The notes under the pieces are model-generated. The model had not been told where the DNA came from, did not search any database, and worked only from the letters and a program-made list of their open reading frames with translations. The position numbers and the translations under genes were made by a program. Shown here piece by piece: positions 44,302 to 52,348 of a DNA stretch of 64,000 bases (its first letter is position 1; every line of letters starts with the position of its first letter). Origin of the DNA: Halococcus hamelinensis 100A6 (GTDB lineage: Archaea > Halobacteriota > Halobacteria > Halobacteriales > Halococcaceae); contig NZ_AOMB01000035.1 in NCBI RefSeq assembly GCF_000336675.1, positions 19,161 to 83,160 on the forward strand, given 5' to 3'.

Positions 44302-45075
44302 CTATCGGTGTCGGTTCTGTTCGTTCATTCCACCGTCGAGAAGACGTCCTGCGCCCTGGACCTGGGTGCTAAGACCGAGTCGGTCGAGGATCTCGTAGGT
44401 CGTTGCAGATGCCGCAGAGAACGTTGGAAGACCGAATTTGTCCTCGGCGGCTTGAACCGAAGCAAGCGAGGGCATCTGCACGCACGACGAGAGGACGAGC
44501 GCATCGGCGCTGTCCGTGTCGAGCCCTTCAGCGATATTCATGAGGTTACGCTGGTCGAGCTTCGCGACCTCGAGATTGTCGGGGCACTCGAGAGCCTCGT
44601 AGTCGACTACGGAGACACCTGCGTGCTCGAAGTAGTCGATCACCGTTCGAGTGAGGTCCTCCATATACGGTGCTATGAGCGCTACGTTCTCGGCCTCCAA
44701 CCGTTCGAGTGCCCGCACCAACGCTCCAGCACTCGTGACAACGGGTGCAGCACCATCGTTCTCGACGGTTTTCCGGTGGAGCTTCGACTCACTTTCCTCG
44801 TGGTATCCGGGGCCTTGGGCCATTATCCCGATGAGACAAGCGTACGCAAGAACGTCACACCGCGCATCCGACAGAAGAGTCGCACAGTCCTCGGAGTGTT
44901 CGTCCATTCGTTCGAGTTCCTCCTGGGTCACACTCTGCATTCGCATCCGGCTAGAGTGGAAGGTAAAATCCTCCTGATAGTGCCCGGGTCGTGCTTGCAG
45001 CATCGCCGGTATCTCCGTTTCCATCGTAACGTTCGAGCTGGGAACAATCATCCCTACCCGGTAGCTATCTGCCAT
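44302..45075 (-). CDS. Maleate cis-trans isomerase (Asp/Glu racemase superfamily)
   Basis: A 257-aa enzyme of the maleate isomerase/arylmalonate decarboxylase branch. The two active-site cysteines are present: Cys80 in LAYACLIGIMAQG and Cys198 in LVLSSCVQMPS. The N-terminal SSNVTMETE loop is diagnostic of maleate isomerase. It converts maleate to fumarate. A box ataacctt on the minus strand (45103-45110) is about 30 nt before the ATG at 45075. Downstream of gentisate cleavage it would return maleate to the TCA cycle, provided the FAH enzyme splits maleylpyruvate directly. Aspartate/glutamate racemase or hydantoin racemase activity is less likely. Confidence 0.87.
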   Translation of the reverse strand: MADSYRVGMIVPSSNVTMETEIPAMLQARPGHYQEDFTFHSSRMRMQSVTQEELERMDEHSEDCATLLSDARCDVLAYACLIGIMAQGPGYHEESESKLHRKTVENDGAAPVVTSAGALVRALERLEAENVALIAPYMEDLTRTVIDYFEHAGVSVVDYEALECPDNLEVAKLDQRNLMNIAEGLDTDSADALVLSSCVQMPSLASVQAAEDKFGLPTFSAASATTYEILDRLGLSTQVQGAGRLLDGGMNEQNRHR

Positions 45076-46190
45076 GATATTGTTACACTGTTCTGTCTCT
45101 ATAAGGTTATTCATTCTATTGTAACATCGCTGCCCGAAACCCATGGTTTTACTCGCCATCACGACGGCTGCTGGTCACACTCAAGCACCTATCGATACGT
45201 GTCGTTGTCTACCACCAGCCCGACACGACCTCCGCCCGCATCCCCATTCAGTGGCGTGAATTCACACCCGAGGTCGTCTACGAGGATAACACCGAGTCGG
45301 GGATGCTTCTTTCCATACGAGTGGTTACGCCGGGGAAGACGACACTCATCGCTCGCTGGCATCACCAATACAAACTGCTTTTGGATTCAACGAACAGTCT
45401 CAAAAATTGTATCTTGAGATCTCAAAGATATTCGCACAGTATCCCAGATAGACTTTACTATTAAAATATTCCATGTTGCCGTCTTGTGGGATAGAACATG
45501 GAGAGTTAAATTTCAGTACCTCGTTCGTAGAAGAGATAAGTTATTGCGTGATATGATAGGGAGACTGTATCAATCACGAGATCGGTCATACTTTGATTTC
45601 AGAAAATCATCGCCCGCACGATTCCTCGGAAGCGGCTTGAGCGGTCTCCAATACTTCCTGATAAATTGGGCCCGGTGGAGTTGCGCGGGAAGAAAATCGG
45701 TTGCGTTACGGTACCTCCGACGAGTTTCTTCACGGATAAGTGACTCGCGTAGGCTCTGGAGAACTCCTCGATGAACTCACTGAGGGGCTAATCGAGTTAG
45801 CATGCTCTGTTACAGGTCGTCCTCTTGTTACAGTACCCATCTCGATCTTTTTGGTGGCTTCATCCTTTTGAATGGTTTCCCAAGATGAACCGCTGTGTCG
45901 CTCGCTTTCCTCCGACCCTCGGAACAACTGGTGGAGTTGTGATGGGATAGTTTCCAAATGAGCTGTCCCGTCATGAACAGTATCTACGTAAGGACTTCTT
46001 ACCGAAAGAGGTAGTATAGGGCTACTGATAGACAGATGCTTTCACAGTTTTAGTTCAGATAATGGGCCTCTCGTCGGGGCCAACGACTCCGCCGATGCTG
46101 CGGCGTCGGCCGGCCACGGCGCGGATATCCTCGACGAGTTTTGACTCTGCTTCGGACGCTCATCGCCGTTTCTGAACGAAACAATGTACG
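45076..46190. other. 1.1-kb gene-poor region, AT-rich centre
   Basis: The part from about 45390 to 45650 is clearly lower in GC than its surroundings (aaattttgag-like and ttattaaaat-like runs). Frames on both strands are open in places, but none shows a recognised family or a promoter-start pattern. It separates the aromatic module from the sugar module and may be a junction. Confidence 0.4.
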
Positions 46191-47207
46191 TTACGTCGAT
46201 TCCGAACGAACCGTCTCGACGAACGCATCGGTCGATTCGCGCCACGCCTCGACGAGCCGGTCGTACGCCGGGTCGTCCCCAGCGTCGATCGCATCGTGAA
46301 CTTCGAGATGGTCGACGGTACGCTTGACGCCCGTCTCGAACGGGATGGAGTAGGTGAATCCGAGATCGCGGCGTGCCTTCGTGTTGTCGAAGACGGTGCT
46401 GAACCGGAAGTGGTCCTCGAGCATCCCGGTCCTGTCGGGGACGGCCGCGACGAGCTGGTCCGTCGGCACGTGGACGAGGTCGGGTTCGGGTGCATCGAGC
46501 GCGCGGGCGACCCGACGGTGGTACTGGTTCCAGGTGATGTTCTCCTCGCTGGTGACGTGGTAGGCCTCCCCATACGCGTCGGGGTTGCCGACGGTGGCGA
46601 CGAACGCCCGTGCGACGTCGTCACGGTGGCACGGCCCCCATATCGAGGTTCCGTCGCCGTGGACGACGATGGGGTCACCCGCTCGGATCCGCTCGATGTA
46701 GCGGGTGTCGGTCCCGAGCGAGTGGAGCAGCGTGCCCCCTTCGCCGTAGGTGCTCCACGGCCGGATCACGGTAGTAGCGAACAGCTCGTCGTCCACTGCC
46801 ATGAATCGGTCCTCCGCGTCCGCCTTGTCCGCACCATACTGGCTCACGGGAGGGTCGCGCGCCGCATCTTCGGTGACCGGGTTGCGTTCGGTCGGACGAT
46901 GATAGACATCGACCGTCGAACAGAACACGTACTGGTCGATCCCGTCACCGAACGCCTCGATGGCTCGGTCGGCTTGGTCGGGTGTAAAACAGACCATATC
47001 GATCACGCAGTCGGTGTCTAGGTCCCTGACCTGCGCTGTGAACCGGTCGTGGTCGTCTCGGTCGCCGTGGACGAACTCCACCGACTCCGGAACCGTCGAA
47101 TCGGTCTCGCCCCGCGTGAAACAGGTCACGTCGTGGCCCGCAGCGACGAGTCCGCGTGTGATGCCGGTGCTGATGAGTCCGGTGCCGCCGATCAAGAGGA
47201 CGTCCAT
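46191..47207 (-). CDS. NAD-dependent epimerase/dehydratase family protein
   Basis: A 338-aa extended short-chain dehydrogenase. The N-terminal NAD fold is VLLIGGTGLISTGITRGL (the usual GxxGxxG with Leu-Ile), followed by VFCSTVDVYHRP and the active-site YGADK (YxxxK), and RPWSTYGEG. The acts-on-sugar branch is suggested by the late segment HVTSEENITWNQYHRRVARA. Its role in the sugar module is probably epimerisation or dehydration of a sugar or nucleotide sugar. It is divergent from the Gfo/Idh/MocA gene 92 bp away, implying shared control. Confidence 0.85.
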   Translation of the reverse strand: MDVLLIGGTGLISTGITRGLVAAGHDVTCFTRGETDSTVPESVEFVHGDRDDHDRFTAQVRDLDTDCVIDMVCFTPDQADRAIEAFGDGIDQYVFCSTVDVYHRPTERNPVTEDAARDPPVSQYGADKADAEDRFMAVDDELFATTVIRPWSTYGEGGTLLHSLGTDTRYIERIRAGDPIVVHGDGTSIWGPCHRDDVARAFVATVGNPDAYGEAYHVTSEENITWNQYHRRVARALDAPEPDLVHVPTDQLVAAVPDRTGMLEDHFRFSTVFDNTKARRDLGFTYSIPFETGVKRTVDHLEVHDAIDAGDDPAYDRLVEAWRESTDAFVETVRSEST

Positions 47208-47299
47208 AGGTGGTGGTCGTCGAGCGAGCGAATAAACCTCTCGGTCACATCACATGAACGAAACGGCTATACTGCTCCCGGACCACCCTCCGGCGCGAA

Positions 47300-48397
47300 A
47301 TGGCTCAGTACACCGTCGCCGTCATCGGAACCGGTCCAGACCCACGAAATCCAACCGTCGAGGGGTTTGCGATGGGCTATCGCCATGCGGAAGCCTACCG
47401 TGAGAACGACGACTGTCGGCTCGTCGCGTGCGTCGACGTGGTCCCCGAGAACGCCACCGCGTTCGCCGAGACGTTCGGCCTCGACGAAGAACGCGTCTTC
47501 GAGGACTACGAAACGATGCTCGCGGCCGTCGAACCCGACATCGTGAGCGTGGCCGTGCCACCGGCCATCCACGAGATGGTCGTCGTCGACTGCGCCCGAA
47601 GCGGCGTCGTCGACGCCATCCACTGCGAGAAACCGATGGCGCTGTCGTGGCCGGCCGCCCAGCGGATGGTCCAGACCTGCTGGCGGCGCGACGTCCAGCT
47701 CACGTTCAACCGCCAGCGCCGGTTCGGCCGGCCGTTCGTCGCGGCGAACCGATTGATAGCGAAGGGAGCCATCGGCGACCTCCAGCGGATCGAGATCGGG
47801 TGGGGTGACTTCTTCGACACCGGGGCACACACCGTCGACCTCGCGGGAATGTTCAACGACGACCGACCCGCCGAGTGGGTCATCGCCCAGCTCGATTACC
47901 GCGCGGAGGACGTCCGGTTCGGGGCCCACCAGGAGAACCAGATGTTCGCCCAGTGGCGCTACGACAACGGCGTCTACGGCCTACTCTCGACCGGCGAGGG
48001 GACCCCGATGGTCGACGCCGCGTTCGTGCTACGGGGGACCGAGGGCGTGGTTCGTATCGACGTCGCCGACGGACCGACGCTCGAACACGAGCACGACGGG
48101 GTTCGCGAGACGGTCAACGTGGACGGTGAGACGATACACGGCACGCCCGAGGACGACGACCGGTTCGGGTCGGTGCTTCAGGACCGTTCGGTCGCGAGCG
48201 CCATCGAGGCGCTCGAAACCGGCGAGGAATCGCCGATCGCCGGGCGGGTCGGCCTCAACACCACCGAGGTCCTGTTCGGTGGCTACGAATCGGTGCGCCG
48301 CCGTGGTCGCGTCGACCTCCCGCTCGACGGGGTCGAGAGCCCGTTCGAGACGATGGTCGAATCCGGAGCGCTCTCGCCTGCTCCAACCGACGAGTGA
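47300..48397 (+). CDS. Gfo/Idh/MocA family oxidoreductase
   Basis: A 365-aa NAD(P)-dependent dehydrogenase. The N-terminal Rossmann fold (YTVAVIGTGPDPRNPTVEGF, with an insertion in the glycine loop) is followed by VACVDVV, VSVAVPP and the family EKP motif in HCEKPMALSWPAAQRM. The C-terminal alpha/beta domain has IEIGWGDFFDTGAHTVDLAG, where Asp and His form the usual DxxxH catalytic pair. Relatives oxidise or reduce hexoses, pentoses and inositols. It precedes a second, different family member by 157 bp, both reading the same way. Confidence 0.88.
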   Translation: MAQYTVAVIGTGPDPRNPTVEGFAMGYRHAEAYRENDDCRLVACVDVVPENATAFAETFGLDEERVFEDYETMLAAVEPDIVSVAVPPAIHEMVVVDCARSGVVDAIHCEKPMALSWPAAQRMVQTCWRRDVQLTFNRQRRFGRPFVAANRLIAKGAIGDLQRIEIGWGDFFDTGAHTVDLAGMFNDDRPAEWVIAQLDYRAEDVRFGAHQENQMFAQWRYDNGVYGLLSTGEGTPMVDAAFVLRGTEGVVRIDVADGPTLEHEHDGVRETVNVDGETIHGTPEDDDRFGSVLQDRSVASAIEALETGEESPIAGRVGLNTTEVLFGGYESVRRRGRVDLPLDGVESPFETMVESGALSPAPTDE

Positions 48398-48554
48398 CCG
48401 GGAACCACGAACGCCGGCCTGCTCGGATCGGGATCGAGTAGCACGAAAGAGGGAGTGCGGCCCGTAGCGGATGAGCCGGACCACGGTACCGGCCCCCACA
48501 TCATCGGCACGACGGAGCGGCGTGGGCCGTGACCGAACCCGAAGCTTATGATTT

Positions 48555-49661
48555 ATGATGTGGCACGTCGAATATCGTCCCGTGGAACCCGATAGCATCC
48601 TTTCGTACGTCGAGTCGTATTCGCACCGGGATTGGCTCGAATCGAACGAGGACGAAGGCGTCGTTCGGTTCGCCATGGTGGGGTTGGGGTGGTGGACCCG
48701 CGACGAGGCGATGCCCGCCGTCGAGCATTCGACGTTCTGTCGGACGACCGTCGTCGTGAGTGGGTCGGCGGAGAAGGCCGCGAACGTCGAGGACGAGCAC
48801 GGATCGATACAGGTCGGACTCACCTACGACGAGTTCGTGGCCGGCGAGGCGACCGACGCCTACGATGCAGTCTACGTCTGCACTCCGAACGCCCGTCACC
48901 TCCCCTTCGTCGAGGCCGCCGTCGAGCACGACAAGCCGATCCTCTGTGAGAAGCCGATGGAGGCGACGGTCGAACGTGGCGAGGGGATCGTCGATGCCTG
49001 CGAGGATGGAAGCACGACGGCGATGATTGCCTACCGAATGCACACCGAACCCGTGGTCAGACGGGCACGGGAACTGGTCAGGGCGGGTGCGGTCGGCGAC
49101 CCGGTTCACGTCCACGGCGATATGTCCCAGGGCATTCTCGGGTGGGGAGCGGACCAGTGGCGGCTCGACCCCGCCCTCGCCGGCTACGGGACGAGCGTGA
49201 TGGACCTCGGCATCTACTCCATCAACACCACACGGTTCGTCCTCGACCGCGACCCGGTCGCGGTCCAATCGATGATGAACAGCGACCACGACGCCTTTTC
49301 GGCGGTTCCCGACGAGGTCGCAGCGTTCACCGTCGCCTACGAGGACGACGTCTACGGGACCTACACCGCGTCCCAGAACGCTCACCAGACCAGCCACCTC
49401 CGGGTCGTCGGGACGGATGGAATGCTGCTGATCGAACCCGCCTTCCACGGCGAGAGCAGCCTAGAGCTCCGGGTCAGTGGGGAGACCGTCGACATCGATG
49501 GGAAGCAAGTCGACCAGATGGAAGAGGAGTTCGACTACTTCGCCGACCGTCTCCTCACGGGACGCGACCCCCACGGAACGCCCGAACACGGTCTCGTCGA
49601 TCTACGAACGCTCGCCGCCATCTACGAGAGCAGCGAGACTGGCAGAACTATCGAGTTGTAG
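48555..49661 (+). CDS. xacA: D-xylose 1-dehydrogenase-like Gfo/Idh/MocA oxidoreductase
   Basis: A 368-aa enzyme close to haloarchaeal XacA, which oxidises D-xylose to xylonolactone with NADP+. Characteristic stretches are FAMVGLGWWTRDEAMPAVEH, VYVCTPNARHLPFVEAAVEH, LCEKPMEATVERGEG, AYRMHTEPVVRRARELV, VMDLGIYSINTTRFVLD and TASQNAHQTSHLRVVG. The EKP lysine and the DxGxY region are conserved. XacA opens the oxidative pentose route of Haloferax. Nearby GH67 and GH10 xylan enzymes support xylose as the substrate. L-arabinose or glucose cannot be ruled out. The start is one of two adjacent ATGs. Confidence 0.82.
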   Translation: MMWHVEYRPVEPDSILSYVESYSHRDWLESNEDEGVVRFAMVGLGWWTRDEAMPAVEHSTFCRTTVVVSGSAEKAANVEDEHGSIQVGLTYDEFVAGEATDAYDAVYVCTPNARHLPFVEAAVEHDKPILCEKPMEATVERGEGIVDACEDGSTTAMIAYRMHTEPVVRRARELVRAGAVGDPVHVHGDMSQGILGWGADQWRLDPALAGYGTSVMDLGIYSINTTRFVLDRDPVAVQSMMNSDHDAFSAVPDEVAAFTVAYEDDVYGTYTASQNAHQTSHLRVVGTDGMLLIEPAFHGESSLELRVSGETVDIDGKQVDQMEEEFDYFADRLLTGRDPHGTPEHGLVDLRTLAAIYESSETGRTIEL

Positions 49662-49805
49662 GTCATCGCCCGAGGCTCCGGTGTTGATCGCGCCACCAAC
49701 TGACTATCGTTCGGGCTGGCTCACCCGTTCGCATCGGAAGTATCACTCGAAGGCCGAATCCACCCACCTTCGTATGAGCAAGACTTATCATCGGTCTCGG
49801 ATAGG

Positions 49806-51260
49806 GTGAGAGAAGTGGCGATCCAGACGAACCCCCTCCGAGCCCTCCTCATCGGGATCGGCATCGTTCTCGAACGATTGAGCCTCGTCGACCGGAACCG
49901 TGCCCACGAGACGACCGAGCTCGCGTGGCCCCGCATCGTCACGGGCTTCGCTCGAATGTCCAAAAGCGTCGTGGACGTCGCGATGGTCGGTGTATTCACC
50001 GGCTCGACGGCCATCGCAGGGATGGGGTTCGCGGGACCTTACTGGGGAATGACGTTCGCCATCGGCAGCGGAATGGCTGCGGGCACGATCGCGCTCGTCT
50101 CCCAGCGATACGGTGCGGGTGCCGACGACGAACTCGGACAGGTCGTTCGTTCGAGCGCTCTCCTGGTGACCGTCATCAGTCTCCCCGTCGCCGCGGCGTT
50201 CTGGGTCTTTCCGCTCGAACTCGTCGGGTCGTTGAGCGACGACCCCGGTGCCGTCGGGTTCGGCGCGGAGTACCTCCGGGTTCTCGCGCTCGGGGTTCCG
50301 TTCGCCATCCTGAACCAGATCGGAAGCCGTGTGCTGGTCGGCGTCGACGACGCGTGGACGCCGATGGTGGTCCGCTCGGGCGGGGCGGTAGTCAACGCCC
50401 TTCTCAACACCGTCCTGATCTTCGGGCTCGGGATGGGGGTCACCGGGGCCGCACTCGGTACCATCATCGCCGCTGCGCTGGTCACGACCGCGTTCGCCCT
50501 GGGTCTGACGGTCGGTCGGCTCCCCGTGATCGGCGAGTTTCCGGTACGTATCGACGTCTCCAAGCGATACGTTCAGTGGGGGGTCTTCGGCGACCTCGTT
50601 TCGATCGGCCTGCCGGTCGTCGGCCGCAGTTCCGTCTGGACGGTGGCCCGGTTTCCGATACTCGTTTTCGTCGGCACCTTCGGCCCACAGGTCGTCGCCG
50701 CCTACGTCGTCAGCCGGCGGATATGGGGACTGATGAACGTGCCCGGATGGGGATTCGGTCTCGCCGCGAGCAGTCTCGTCGGTCGAGCGCTCGGGGCGAA
50801 CGAGGAGGATCGTGCGGCGGTCTACGGTCACGAGATAACGTACTTCACGGTGGCGACGTACCTTCTCGGAGCGGTCGTCGTCGCGGTGTTCGCCGAGGAG
50901 ATCGTCGCGGTGTTCGTTACCGATCCTCGATCGTCGATGGTCCCGGTAGCGACGGGGTTCGTGTACGCTGCCTGTCTCGCGGTCGTTCCACAGGGCGTCA
51001 CGGAGAGCATCGCCGGTGCGCTCGATGCGACGGGCGACACGAACTGGCCGTTCTACGGACGTGCCGTCGGGATGTTCGTGTTCGCGATTCCGCTCACCTA
51101 TCTCGGCGCGACGACGTCGCTCGGCTTGGTCGGGTTGTATCTGGCCTTCCTCGGCGAGAGTCTCCCCTCGGCGCTCATCAGCTACTATCGGTTCCGTTCC
51201 GAACGGTGGAAACGGATCAGCCGAAAGTACCGGCCCGAGAGCACCGCCGGGAACGACTGA
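49806..51260 (+). CDS. MATE family efflux transporter
   Basis: A 484-aa, 12-helix multidrug/cation antiporter of the MATE superfamily. The N- and C-halves show the internal repeat (WPRIVTGFARMSKSVVDVAM, FVGVFTGSTAIAGMGFAGP; and VSIGLPVVGRSSVWTVARFP, WGFGLAASSLVGRALGANEE). The VSQRYGAG and LVGRALGAN boxes are typical. The start codon is GTG. It exports organic cations or drugs in exchange for Na+ or H+. There is no obvious functional tie to the sugar genes around it. Confidence 0.9.
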   Translation: MREVAIQTNPLRALLIGIGIVLERLSLVDRNRAHETTELAWPRIVTGFARMSKSVVDVAMVGVFTGSTAIAGMGFAGPYWGMTFAIGSGMAAGTIALVSQRYGAGADDELGQVVRSSALLVTVISLPVAAAFWVFPLELVGSLSDDPGAVGFGAEYLRVLALGVPFAILNQIGSRVLVGVDDAWTPMVVRSGGAVVNALLNTVLIFGLGMGVTGAALGTIIAAALVTTAFALGLTVGRLPVIGEFPVRIDVSKRYVQWGVFGDLVSIGLPVVGRSSVWTVARFPILVFVGTFGPQVVAAYVVSRRIWGLMNVPGWGFGLAASSLVGRALGANEEDRAAVYGHEITYFTVATYLLGAVVVAVFAEEIVAVFVTDPRSSMVPVATGFVYAACLAVVPQGVTESIAGALDATGDTNWPFYGRAVGMFVFAIPLTYLGATTSLGLVGLYLAFLGESLPSALISYYRFRSERWKRISRKYRPESTAGND

Positions 51261-51343
51261 CTCGACCTCGTTCCGGGACACTCCAAGTACCACGAAGGTG
51301 ACCGAACGGTAGAAAGGAGAACGGTCCTCTCCCGACGAAAACG

Positions 51344-51700
51344 CTACGAGCCGGAGTCGTTCGTGCCCTGTCGTTCGAGAACGTCGACGAACCGGTCCGC
51401 GAACTCGACCGTCCGCCTCGGCAGCCCGTACCGCTCGGTCGTCATGTCGTACTCGCGGATTCCGGAGACGAACTCGCCGGTGTGGGTGATCGTCGTCACG
51501 GATTCGCGAACGTCGATATCGAGAACGCCGTCGTCGGTGTCGAGCCACGGCTGTGTCCGTTGTTTCTCGTCGTACTCGATCGTGTACGTATCGCTACCGA
51601 CGGCGGCCACGATATCGTCGACCTCACCGACCTCGACTCGGTCGTCCGCAGCAACGAGAAACAGCGTCTCGCCCTCGCACTCCGGTTCGTATCGTCTCAT
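51344..51700 (-). CDS. Conserved-looking acidic hypothetical protein (118 aa)
   Basis: A 118-aa soluble protein beginning MRRYEPECEGETLFLVAADD; an ATG five codons earlier (51715) is also possible. It has beta-rich segments (VGSDTYTIEYDEKQR, LDTDDGVLDIDVRESVTTI) and no recognised family. A possible box cgatattacg on the minus strand at 51728-51737 favours the later start. It follows the UspA gene by about 70 bp on the same strand, so the two may be co-transcribed. Confidence 0.55.
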   Translation of the reverse strand: MRRYEPECEGETLFLVAADDRVEVGEVDDIVAAVGSDTYTIEYDEKQRTQPWLDTDDGVLDIDVRESVTTITHTGEFVSGIREYDMTTERYGLPRRTVEFADRFVDVLERQGTNDSGS

Positions 51701-51770
51701 CGATGTAGGAAGCATCGTCCGTAGCGTAATATCGTTGTCGCCATCGCGGTTCGACCGAAGGAGGTGCTCC

Positions 51771-52244
51771 TCACCCGAGACGAACCGTGATGTCGCCATC
51801 GAAGTTGAGGAGCACCGACTGGACCGTATCGCCGAACAGCGCCTTTCCGGTCGGTGAGCGGCTCCGCCCACTGATGAAGACGTGCTCGCAGTCGTACTCC
51901 CTCGCAGCCGCGATGATCCGCGAGGCGCGGTCGTCCGGGTCCGTCACCGAACCGATGGTCTCGTACTCGAACGCGGGTTCCTCGAACGTCTCCGCTACTG
52001 CTTGCTCCAGACGGGTGTGGATCGACTGCAGCGCGTCCCGGTCGCTATAGGAGGTGTTCTCGACGTCGGCGATGACGTCGAGCGTGGCTCTGGTTTCGTC
52101 GAACTCGTCCGGGTCGACGGTCGCGAACAGGTATAGCTTCGTTCCGACCCCAGCGGCGATCGCACCCGCCTTCTGGAGCAGCCGGTCGCCTTGGTCGGTT
52201 CCGTCGACGACCACCAGTGCGCGTTCCACGTTACTTCCCCCCAT
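51771..52244 (-). CDS. Universal stress protein UspA family
   Basis: A 157-aa single-domain USP. The N-terminal nucleotide contact is RALVVVDGTDQG, and the C-terminal phosphate-binding loop is HVFISGRSRSPTGKALFGDT, the ATP-binding type. USPs in haloarchaea are numerous and mostly of unknown partner. The ATG at 52244 (MGGSNVERAL) begins directly at the family core; the longer frame upstream lacks similarity. It lies 104 bp downstream of the ABC ATPase gene on the same strand and may be at the end of that operon. Confidence 0.88.
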   Translation of the reverse strand: MGGSNVERALVVVDGTDQGDRLLQKAGAIAAGVGTKLYLFATVDPDEFDETRATLDVIADVENTSYSDRDALQSIHTRLEQAVAETFEEPAFEYETIGSVTDPDDRASRIIAAAREYDCEHVFISGRSRSPTGKALFGDTVQSVLLNFDGDITVRLG

Positions 52245-52348
52245 CCGAAGTGGCGTGAGACATCCGTGGCCTTCGTCCGGAGCCCGTGTCGGCCCGATCT
52301 CCGTCTCGCTCGACGCCGTCCAAGGCCCGTGACCGGCGATAGTTCGTC

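Noticed and set aside
45484-45774. A 96-aa gene in the AT-rich gap
   Set aside because: It starts with TTG, has no promoter-like box at the right distance and no recognised family; composition looks random for an AT-rich segment.
49788-51548. 586-codon open frame on the minus strand
   Set aside because: It is antisense to the MATE transporter and of low-complexity charged composition; no motif supports it.
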